Shown: one piece after another, positions 51,482 through 57,537 of the stretch
Layout of the letters: the number at the start of each line of letters is the position of its first letter
How positions within the stretch are numbered: position 1 is the first letter of the stretch
Translations under genes and position numbers: made by a program
DNA from: Rubrivivax sp. SCN 71-131
Lineage (GTDB): Bacteria; Pseudomonadota; Gammaproteobacteria; Burkholderiales; Burkholderiaceae_C
Reading direction: 5' to 3'
NCBI GenBank assembly: GCA_001724995.1
Contig: MEFD01000020.1
Location: forward strand, 1-64,000
DNA length: 64,000 nt
The notes under the pieces: model-generated
Told to the model about the DNA's origin: nothing
Databases searched by the model: none
What the model saw: only the letters and a program-made list of their open reading frames with translations

Positions 51482-51688
51482 ATGAGCCAGATCGACACCA
51501 TCCTCACCCTGATCGCCCAGAAGCATCTGGGCCTCGACACCTTGGAAACCCGCCACGCCGACAGCCTGGACTTCCACGACACGGCGGTCTGGTGCATCCG
51601 CGACGCGCTGGAAGCGGCTTTCAAGGCGGGCATCGAACTGGGTGCGGCGATGCCGAAGGCCACGGAAGCAGAAATCGCCAAGAGCTGA
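51482..51688 (+). CDS. DUF6900-domain small protein
   Basis: A 68-residue acidic protein. 'AQKHLGLDTLETRHADSLDF' followed by 'HDTAVWCIRDALEAAFKAGI' matches the DUF6900 signature, a family found on phages and integrative elements without known role. A GAAAGGAAC ribosome-binding site precedes the ATG. It is the first of five plus-strand genes wedged between terminase and methyltransferase genes, opposite to the rest of the prophage. Confidence 0.72.
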   Translation: MSQIDTILTLIAQKHLGLDTLETRHADSLDFHDTAVWCIRDALEAAFKAGIELGAAMPKATEAEIAKS

Positions 51689-51700
51689 TCGGAAAGCAAC

Positions 51701-51770
51701 GAAGCCAAGCCCCTTATTCATCACTGGGCGCTTGGCTTCACTCCCGAACAGCGCGTTCATCACATCGTCG
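51701..51770 (+). repeat. cassette leader repeat 2 with perfect 10-bp hairpin arms
   Basis: GAAGCCAAGC (51,701-51,710) pairs perfectly with GCTTGGCTTC (51,730-51,739); GAACAGCGCGTTCATCAC follows at 51,746-51,763. Located between the DUF6900 and DUF3489 genes, just before the ribosome-binding site of the latter. The hairpin could terminate the gene before it, while the conserved tail could be a translation-control leader. Confidence 0.75.
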
Positions 51771-51795
51771 TCAACCACCCCCGAAGGAGCAGCCA

Positions 51796-52389
51796 ATGAC
51801 CACCACCCAACTCACCCCGGCCCAGCACGCCATCCTCGCCAAGGCCATCAACACCAGCGCGGGCAAGATCGAATGGTTCCCCGACAACATCAAAGGCGGC
51901 GCACGCAAGAAGGTGCTCGACGGCCTGTTCAACCGCGCCCTGATCACGCCTGATGGCGAGGGCTGGTGCGTCGCCGCCGAGGGCTACGACGCCTTGGGCA
52001 TGAAACGCCCGCACATCACATTCGAGGCCAAGCTCGACGCGATCATTGCCAACGCCGAAGCGGCGCAGGACGCGCCCGACGCCACCGCAGCACCGCAGAC
52101 CACCGACGCCGAGTTGGAGGCCGACGTGGCCGCGTGTGAGGCCGAGTGGGCCAAGAACGCCGCAACGGCACAGGCCAAACCCCGCACCCGCGACAACAGC
52201 AAGCAGGCCGAAGTGATCCGGATGCTGCAACGCCCCGAGGGCGCGACCATCGGCCAGATCTGCACCGTTACCGGCTGGCAGGCGCACACGGTGCGCGGCA
52301 CCTTCGCCGGAGCCTTCAAGAAAAAACTCGGCCTGACCATCACGTCGGACAAGCCGCAGGGCGGCGAGCGGGTCTACCGCATCGCCTGA
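51796..52389 (+). CDS. DUF3489-domain protein
   Basis: A 197-residue protein with two wings. The N-part (about 1-75), 'LTPAQHAILAKAINTSAGKI' and 'ARKKVLDGLFNRALIT', is a helix-turn-helix-like unit; the C-part (about 130-197), 'SKQAEVIRMLQRPEGATIGQ' (partial), 'VTGWQAHTVRGTFAGAFKKK' and 'GERVYRIA', is the DUF3489 winged helix. The linker is Ala/Asp/Glu-rich. It probably binds DNA or RNA; the target is unknown. Strong GAAGGAGC ribosome-binding site at the ATG used. Confidence 0.78.
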   Translation: MTTTQLTPAQHAILAKAINTSAGKIEWFPDNIKGGARKKVLDGLFNRALITPDGEGWCVAAEGYDALGMKRPHITFEAKLDAIIANAEAAQDAPDATAAPQTTDAELEADVAACEAEWAKNAATAQAKPRTRDNSKQAEVIRMLQRPEGATIGQICTVTGWQAHTVRGTFAGAFKKKLGLTITSDKPQGGERVYRIA

Positions 52390-52406
52390 TCAAAAAGATC
52401 GAGAAA

Positions 52407-52450
52407 GAGGCCAAGCGGCGCTTGGCTTCCTGCTTGAACAGCGCGTTCAT
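52407..52450 (+). repeat. cassette leader repeat 3
   Basis: GAGGCCAAGC and GCTTGGCTTC form a stem with a 3-base loop region (52,407-52,429), then GAACAGCGCGTTCAT at 52,436-52,450. It has the same order of parts as leader 2 but a much shorter loop. 'GATCGAGAAAGA' ahead of it recurs in leader 4. Confidence 0.75.
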
Positions 52451-52491
52451 GCAGTTGTCGTGATTGACGACGCCACACAAGGAACCCTGCC

Positions 52492-52851
52492 ATGACCACC
52501 ATGACCATCACCATCGAGCGCACCCAGCGCACCCTGCAGTTTGGCGACACCGCCCTGCAAGTCGAAGAGTTGAGCGTCCGCCTGCCATTCGCTCGCAAGC
52601 CTGCCGACCTCAGCGAACTGGGCGGAGGCGACCAGCACAAGGTCTACGTCACCGAGACCAAGGAACTCACCGCCGCCGAGTTCGACGCCTTCACGCGCAC
52701 GCTGCTGGTGTCGCGCGACTGGCTGCGCGGCAAGGGCGGCGGAACCGGCGACGGCTTCCTCTGCGTCGAGGTCACAGCGCCCGGTCGTCCCTACCTGTAC
52801 ATCAATCCGGAGGGCGGTGATTACGCCCGCTACGTGGCGCGTCTCGGTTGA
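52492..52851 (+). CDS. small cassette protein, unknown
   Basis: A 119-residue protein (MTTMTITIERTQRTLQFGDT) with beta-rich N-half, 'KVYVTETKELTAAEFDAFTR' as a helix, and 'DWLRGKGGGTGDGFLCVEV' and 'YLYINPEGGDYARYVARLG' at the end. I do not recognise the family. It has its own leader repeat and a CAAGGAA ribosome-binding site, so it may be expressed independently of its neighbours. Confidence 0.6.
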   Translation: MTTMTITIERTQRTLQFGDTALQVEELSVRLPFARKPADLSELGGGDQHKVYVTETKELTAAEFDAFTRTLLVSRDWLRGKGGGTGDGFLCVEVTAPGRPYLYINPEGGDYARYVARLG

Positions 52852-52870
52852 TCGAAATTGATCGAGAAAG

Positions 52871-52910
52871 AAGCCAGGAACAGCTTGGCTTCTCCATCGG
52901 ACAGCGCGTT
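52871..52910 (+). repeat. cassette leader repeat 4
   Basis: AAGCCAGG (imperfect arm) and GCTTGGCTTC (52,883-52,892), then ACAGCGCGTT at 52,901-52,910. More diverged than the others but with the same order of parts and the same distance to the following ATG. Confidence 0.65.
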
Positions 52911-52951
52911 ACTACGGGTGTCGCAACGATCAACCCGAAGGAGAAAGCACC

Positions 52952-53317
52952 ATGACCAACACCAACATCCCCGCCACCCGCAACGAAGGCTGGGGCTTCT
53001 GGGGCACGATGGGCGGACACGCCTGCATCGCGTGGCCTCTGGCCATGACCGCCGTCGCCGACGCCACGGGCGAAGACCTCGACACCGTCCGCGTCTTTCT
53101 CGACAGCCGCTTTGGCCGCCACTTCGCAGACGAAGTCCACAACGGTTTCTTTGACGGCAAGGGCATGAAGGACGCCATCGACGCCGCCACCACCAAGTGG
53201 ATGGGCTGGACGATTGGCCGCCAGACCAGCAAAGACTACGGCATCCCGCGCGGACTGCCTTACCTCACGGGCTACGTGATCCACTGCGGCATCGTCGAAG
53301 AGCAAGAAGCCGCCTGA
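52952..53317 (+). CDS. small cassette protein, unknown
   Basis: A 121-residue protein with aromatic N-half (NEGWGFWGTMGGHACIAWPL) and a helical body (DAIDAATTKWMGWTIGRQTS). It has one Cys/His-containing turn near the end (VIHCGIVEEQEAA). No family is recognised. It has a strong GAAGGAGAA ribosome-binding site and the fourth leader copy upstream. The stop shares one base with the next ATG. Confidence 0.6.
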   Translation: MTNTNIPATRNEGWGFWGTMGGHACIAWPLAMTAVADATGEDLDTVRVFLDSRFGRHFADEVHNGFFDGKGMKDAIDAATTKWMGWTIGRQTSKDYGIPRGLPYLTGYVIHCGIVEEQEAA

Positions 53318-53556
53318 TGAAAACCCTCGCCGCCGAACGCGAACAGGCGCTGCGTTGGCTGATCGCCAACCGGCGTCCGGATGTCTCCATCGAACAGGCC
53401 GTGCGCGTGATGTGCGCCGCGCTGCCCCGCGATCTCGCCACGATGCAACTGCTGCGGCGCATCGCCGAGGAAGAAGAAGCCAAAGCACCTGCGCGCGGAT
53501 TCAACTGGCGCACGCCTCCTGGTCTGCCGCCTCGCGGCTGGCCTGCTTGCCGGTGA
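53317..53556 (+). CDS. small cassette protein overlapping a converging methyltransferase gene
   Basis: A 79-residue basic protein (MKTLAAEREQALRWLIANRR) with helical first 50 residues and a proline-rich end. It begins on the stop of the preceding gene (TGATG) and its last 56 bp overlap antisense with the 3' end of the methyltransferase gene, an unusual tail-to-tail overlap. The family is unknown. It is the only gene of the five without a leader repeat, so it depends on the gene before it. Confidence 0.55.
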   Translation: MKTLAAEREQALRWLIANRRPDVSIEQAVRVMCAALPRDLATMQLLRRIAEEEEAKAPARGFNWRTPPGLPPRGWPACR

Positions 53557-54736
53557 AATCCTCCCACCGGCGCACGATCACGTCCACGTACTTCGGGTCG
53601 AGTTCAATCAGCCGCGCGATGCGGCCTGACTTCTCTGCCGCAATCAGCGTCGTGCCGGAACCGCCGAAGGGGTCGAGCACCACGTTGCCGGGGCGACTTG
53701 AGTTGCGGATCGCCCGCTCGACCAGTTCCACCGGCTTCATCGTCGGGTGCAGGTCGTTCTTCTGCGGCTTCTTGATCGCCCACACATCGCCCTGATCGCG
53801 GTCGCCGCACCAGTGGCGCGTCGCGCCCTCGGGCCATCCGTACAGGATCGGCTCGTACTGGCGCTGGTAGTCGGCACGGCCCAGCGTGAAGGTGTTCTTC
53901 GCCCAAATGATGAAGGTCGACCATTTGCCACCGGCGGCGCGAAACGAGGCCTGCAGCACATTCAGTTCGCTGGAGGACATCGCCACGTAGATGCCGCCGC
54001 TGCAATGCGCCACGGTGGGCGTCAGCGCCGCCAGCAGGAAGTCGTAGAAACCGTCGCCCAAGTTGTCGTTGAGGATCGCGCGATCCTTGCCGCGCATCTT
54101 GTCCTTGGCGCTGTTGGCGTAGTTCACGTTGTACGGCGGGTCGGTGAAAACCATGTCCGCCACGTCGCCCTGCATCAGCCGGTCGTAGTCCCCGACGACG
54201 GTGGCATCGCCGCACAGCAGCCGGTGCTGGCCCATGATCCAGACGTCGCCCGGGCGGGAGATCGGTGTCTCGCCGACTTCCGGCACTGCATCCTCATCGG
54301 TCTGGCCTTCGTTGTCCGGCTCGTCGCCCGCGATCAGTTCGGCCAGCGCGTCGGCGTCGAAGCCGGTGATGTCGAGGTCGAAGCCTTCGAGCTGCAAGGC
54401 TTCCAACTCGATCCGCAGCATCGCGTCATCCCAGCCCGCGTTCTCGGCGATGCGGTTGTCCGCGATGACCAGCGCGCGGCGCTGCGTCGGCGTCAGGTGA
54501 TCGAGCACGACCACCGGCACGATCTCCAGCCCGAGTTTCTGCGCGGCGGCGAGCCGTCCGTGACCCGCCACGATGATGCCGTCGCTGCCTGCGAGGATCG
54601 GATTGGTGAATCCGAACTCGGCGATGCTGGCGGCGATCTGGGCCACCTGCTCCTCCGAGTGGGTGCGCGCATTGCGGGCATAGGGCAGCAACTTGGCGGT
54701 CGGCCACTGTTCGATCTTGTCGGCCAGCCAGTTCAT
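53501..54736 (-). CDS. ParB-N-fused DNA adenine-type methyltransferase
   Basis: A 411-residue fusion. Residues 1-95 are a ParB-type domain ('PYARNARTHSEEQVAQIAAS', 'GIIVAGHGRLAAAQKLGLEI', 'RRALVIADNRIAENAGWDD'). The methyltransferase follows: 'VFTDPPYNVNYAN' (motif IV, DPPY) and near the end 'VVLDPFGGSGTTLIAAEKSG' (motif I), i.e. beta-class order. The DPPY motif suggests N6-adenine. It may modify phage DNA against host restriction. Its start overlaps the stop of a second, related methyltransferase by 4 bp. Specificity cannot be read from sequence. Confidence 0.88.
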   Translation of the reverse strand: MNWLADKIEQWPTAKLLPYARNARTHSEEQVAQIAASIAEFGFTNPILAGSDGIIVAGHGRLAAAQKLGLEIVPVVVLDHLTPTQRRALVIADNRIAENAGWDDAMLRIELEALQLEGFDLDITGFDADALAELIAGDEPDNEGQTDEDAVPEVGETPISRPGDVWIMGQHRLLCGDATVVGDYDRLMQGDVADMVFTDPPYNVNYANSAKDKMRGKDRAILNDNLGDGFYDFLLAALTPTVAHCSGGIYVAMSSSELNVLQASFRAAGGKWSTFIIWAKNTFTLGRADYQRQYEPILYGWPEGATRHWCGDRDQGDVWAIKKPQKNDLHPTMKPVELVERAIRNSSRPGNVVLDPFGGSGTTLIAAEKSGRIARLIELDPKYVDVIVRRWEDFTGKQASREAADQEACAS

Positions 54737-56154
54737 GCCACCACCTCGGCATCGACAGTGGCAGTACGCTCGGCGGCGACCTGTTCGAAGGATTGGCCGG
54801 TGGCGATCAGGGTGATCGGCACACCGGGATGGTTCTGCTGGAAGCGCTTGATGGCGACGTCCACGTACTCCGGCGCGATCTCCACGCTGCGGCAGATGCG
54901 GCCCGTGCGTTCGGCGGCCAGCATCGTCGTGCCGCTGCCGCCGAAAGGTTCAAACACGAGGTCGCCCGCGTCGGTGTAGGCCTCGATCACGAACTCCGGC
55001 AGCGCCACCGGGAACACGGCGGGGTGATCGATGTCCTGCCCGATCTTGCCCTTGTGGCGCATCACGCGGATCACGCTGTCGGGAATGCGCGTGTCCTGCG
55101 TCGGCTGGCCCTTGTGCGTCCAGCCGCCAACTTCGCCGTCCTTGCCGCGCATCGCGGTGGACGAGCCATCGGCGCGCAGGTGCGATTCCTGCCCGGCGTG
55201 CTTGCAGGGCACGATCTTGTTGGGCTTGCGGGCCTCAAAGTTGAAATGGAACACGAACTCGAAGCTCGGCGCGAAGCGGCCCTGCCAGTCGCCGGGCATC
55301 CCCGGCCCCTGATCCCAGACGTACCACGCAAAGCGCCGCCAACCCTGCTGGCGCATCCAGCCGAGCCACGCATCCCAATACGGGATCACCTCGTTGTCAC
55401 GGTGGATGAGGCCAAGGTTGACCAGCACCTGGCCGTCGTCCGCCATCGGCAGGTGCGCAAACACGCCGCGCATCAGGCCATCCCAATCGGTGATGCCACC
55501 CGAGGTGTAGTCGCGCTGGTTGCCGTAGGGTGGCGAGGTGAAGCACATCCGCGCGGTATCGCCTTGCATCAGCGCAGCGACCACGGCCCGGTCGGTAGCG
55601 TCGCCACAGATCAGACGGTGCTGGCCGATGGCCCAGACATCACCGGGGCGGGACACCGCCACGACGGGCGCGTCCGGCACATCGTCCGCAGCATCCGGCT
55701 CGTCGCCGTCCGGTTCTGCCTCGGTATCAGGGTCGGCGTCCAGCACATCCCCGGCGAGCAGTGCCTCGATTTCGGCATCCTCGAAGCCGGTCAGCGCAAG
55801 GTCGTACCCAGCCTCGGACAGGTCGGCCAACTCCAGCGCCAGCATTTCCTCATCCCAACCGGCATCGAGCGCCAGACGGTTGTCGGCGATCACCAGCGCG
55901 CGCTTCTGCGCGACGCTCAGGTGGGCCAGTTCGATCACCGGCACCTGATCCAGCCCCAGCTTGCGGGCAGCGGCCAGACGTCCGTGTCCGGCGATGATGC
56001 CGTTGTCGCCATCGACCAGGATCGGGTTCGTCCAGCCGTACTCGACGATGCTGGCCGCGATCTTGGCGATCTGGCCTTCGGCGTGCGTGCGCGGATTGCG
56101 GGCGTAGGGAATCAGCGCCTCGACCTTGCGGTACTCGACGTTGAGCGTGTTCAA
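54733..56154 (-). CDS. second ParB-N-fused DNA methyltransferase
   Basis: A 473-residue relative with the same plan: ParB part ('PYARNPRTHAEGQIAKIAAS', 'GIIAGHGRLAAARKLGLDQV', 'KRALVIADNRLALDAGWDEE') and methyltransferase with 'CFTSPPYGNQRDYT' (motif IV, SPPY) and 'LVFEPFGGSGTTMLAAERTG' (motif I). SPPY occurs mostly in N4-cytosine enzymes, so the two genes may modify different bases. A central Asp/Glu-rich linker separates the parts. The pair probably arose by duplication and divergence. A terminator at 56,175-56,204 isolates it from the upstream gene. Confidence 0.88.
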   Translation of the reverse strand: MNTLNVEYRKVEALIPYARNPRTHAEGQIAKIAASIVEYGWTNPILVDGDNGIIAGHGRLAAARKLGLDQVPVIELAHLSVAQKRALVIADNRLALDAGWDEEMLALELADLSEAGYDLALTGFEDAEIEALLAGDVLDADPDTEAEPDGDEPDAADDVPDAPVVAVSRPGDVWAIGQHRLICGDATDRAVVAALMQGDTARMCFTSPPYGNQRDYTSGGITDWDGLMRGVFAHLPMADDGQVLVNLGLIHRDNEVIPYWDAWLGWMRQQGWRRFAWYVWDQGPGMPGDWQGRFAPSFEFVFHFNFEARKPNKIVPCKHAGQESHLRADGSSTAMRGKDGEVGGWTHKGQPTQDTRIPDSVIRVMRHKGKIGQDIDHPAVFPVALPEFVIEAYTDAGDLVFEPFGGSGTTMLAAERTGRICRSVEIAPEYVDVAIKRFQQNHPGVPITLIATGQSFEQVAAERTATVDAEVVA

Positions 56155-56174
56155 AGTGGAAGTCCCAAAAGCAA

Positions 56175-56204
56175 AACCCGCCGAGCGTTGCCGCCGGGCG
56201 GGTT
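56175..56204 (-). terminator. rho-independent terminator upstream of the methyltransferases
   Basis: On the minus strand AACCCGCC pairs with GGCGGGTT around a 14-base loop, followed by TTGCTTTTGG. It would end transcription coming from the DUF6362/RuvC-like genes and make the methyltransferase pair dependent on another promoter or read-through. Right arm and tail nearly match the terminator at 28,637-28,673. Confidence 0.65.
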
Positions 56205-56526
56205 GGGTGAATGAAGAATCTGGTGGGGTGGTAACCGTGCGCTGGGGTGGTAACCGGGGCCGGTAACCTGCCGACTGGTAACCTTGCCCGCGCCCTGACG
56301 CTAAAAAAGTGTCGCGCGCGCGCCCCCCGCATGGGTTATTGGCCAGGAAGGGCCCATTTCCCCTCGGGAGCGTGGCTTTGAAGCGACTGTCGCCTCAGAG
56401 CCACTGATCCCGAGCATGGATGAAATACTACCCCCGACCGGGGTGATTTGTTGCAGGGGCAAAAGCCGCTGGTGATAGCTGATGGCAGCTCATGGCAGCT
56501 CATCCGCGACCATTCGCGTTCAAAGG
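56205..56526. other. 322-bp intergenic region with GGTAACC array
   Basis: No gene is supported. It holds four GGTAACC heptamers (56,230; 56,249; 56,262; 56,277; next entry), a short G/C alternation around 56,313-56,326, CCCCGACCGGGG near 56,435, and a tandem ATGGCAGCTC at 56,482-56,501. It separates the replication operon from the methyltransferases and could hold control sites or part of the packaging or replication origin. Confidence 0.5.
56230..56283. repeat. four GGTAACC sites in 54 bp
   Basis: Exact heptamers start at 56,230, 56,249, 56,262 and 56,277 in one orientation with spacings of 19, 13 and 15 bp. This density is far above chance and resembles an operator or iteron cluster. No matching cluster was noticed elsewhere in the window. 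The binder is unknown; DUF6362 and the sigma-like protein are nearby candidates. Confidence 0.65.
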
Positions 56527-56922
56527 CTATCCCGCGACAACGCAGCCGTTGAGCTGGTCAGCCACCGTCTGCAAGGCCTTCTGCCACCGTCGCCACGCCG
56601 TGGTGCGGTCGCAGGCGAAGCGGATGGTGATGTCCCGCCAGCCGTAGCGCTTGGCACGCATCCACACCAGATGGCGCTGCTCGACCTCCAGCCACTGCAT
56701 CCAGCGCATCGTCTCCAGCATCCGGTCGATGGCGTCGGGTGCGGGCGGGAATGGGCGGTAGACCTTCTCATCGGCAGCGAACGTCTCCCACTCCCGACGC
56801 ACGATGGCAGGCCAGCAGTTGAAGTAGCCCTGCACCCGCACGGGTGGCAGGCGTCGTCCTGTGTTGGCTGCTTCCTCGTAGCGTGCGGCCACGTCGTCAA
56901 TCGTCCAGTTGGTGCGTGCCAT
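56527..56922 (-). CDS. DUF6362-like protein with C-terminal HTH
   Basis: A 131-residue protein (MARTNWTIDDVAARYEEAAN). The first part is a short conserved block with 'GYFNCWPAIVRREWETFAAD'; the C-terminal 60 residues 'HLVWMRAKRYGWRDITIRFA' and 'CDRTTAWRRWQKALQTVAD' look like a sigma-region-4-type helix-turn-helix. Proteins of this type lie between replication and packaging genes and may activate late transcription; that is inference. The ATG at 56,922 overlaps nothing but is one base from the RuvC-like stop. Confidence 0.68.
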   Translation of the reverse strand: MARTNWTIDDVAARYEEAANTGRRLPPVRVQGYFNCWPAIVRREWETFAADEKVYRPFPPAPDAIDRMLETMRWMQWLEVEQRHLVWMRAKRYGWRDITIRFACDRTTAWRRWQKALQTVADQLNGCVVAG

Positions 56923-56923
56923 G

Positions 56924-57400
56924 TCACACCCCCTGTTCCACGTCGTGCTGCTCGATAGCCCAGTGCAAGAGCGCCAGCGCATCGGCTTCGTTGTCATCGA
57001 CCGGGGCGTGGCCACGCGCGGTGACGGATGCGATCACATCCCCTTTGCCCGCATTGCCTTTGCCGGTGGCGTGCTTCTTGATCGTGCCGACCGGAACGCC
57101 CTGATACGGAATCTGGTGGTGCTCGCACCACGCGGTGAGCGTGGCGAGGAAGCCGCCGTAGGCGTGGGCCGCGTCGGTCGAAACGTGGCGGCGCACTTCC
57201 TCGAAGTGCAATGCGTCGATGCCGTCGCAGGACTGCTTGATCTCGGTGAGCCAGCGCTTGAAGCGCAAGAAGCGCATTCCGCCGCCTTCAAAACGCTGCG
57301 GCCGGAAGCTCTCGGAACCGCTGGTGATGTGGCCATCGCTGCCGCGCAGCGCCCAGCCTGTGATGGTGCCCAGATCGAGGGCGAAGATGGTGGTGGTCAT
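56924..57400 (-). CDS. RuvC-like Holliday-junction nuclease
   Basis: A 158-residue RNase H-fold nuclease. 'IFALDLGTITGWAL' carries the first catalytic Asp, 'IDALHFEEVRRHVS' the Glu of the middle strand, and 'HAPVDDNEADALALLHWAIE' the last acidic residues, the layout of phage RuvC/crossover-junction proteins. It would resolve branched replication or recombination intermediates before packaging. A longer frame up to 57,628 is rejected because it crosses the palindromic intergenic region and the primase 3' end. Confidence 0.82.
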   Translation of the reverse strand: MTTTIFALDLGTITGWALRGSDGHITSGSESFRPQRFEGGGMRFLRFKRWLTEIKQSCDGIDALHFEEVRRHVSTDAAHAYGGFLATLTAWCEHHQIPYQGVPVGTIKKHATGKGNAGKGDVIASVTARGHAPVDDNEADALALLHWAIEQHDVEQGV

Positions 57401-57421
57401 GGTGTCAGTCCTGTTGAGCCG

Positions 57422-57518
57422 GTCTGACGCATCGGGCGCAGCTTGACGTAACTCTCCGTGAGGTGCGCGCGTACGCGCGTATAGAGACTTACGTTCAAAT
57501 GCGTCCGATGTGTCAGAC
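57422..57518. repeat. 97-bp interrupted palindrome between primase and RuvC-like genes
   Basis: Outer arms GTCTGACGCATCGG (57,422-57,435) and CCGATGTGTCAGAC (57,505-57,518) pair at 13 of 14 positions. Inner arms TTGACGTAA and TTACGTTCAA pair with one bulge. The centre, CGCGCGTACGCGCG (57,466-57,479), is a perfect 14-bp palindrome. It fills most of the 137-bp gene gap. It could be a replication origin/priming site, a recombination site or an operator. Confidence 0.75.
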
Positions 57519-57537
57519 GGCGTGAATTTCATGGGGG

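Noticed and set aside
51415-52910. CRISPR array
   Set aside because: Four similar repeats are present, but spacing is 315-690 bp and filled with genes, and the repeats are diverged with no cas genes nearby.
56305-56345. cos/packaging site in the GC-alternating stretch
   Set aside because: Far from terminase genes and with no nicking-site symmetry that could be supported from sequence alone.
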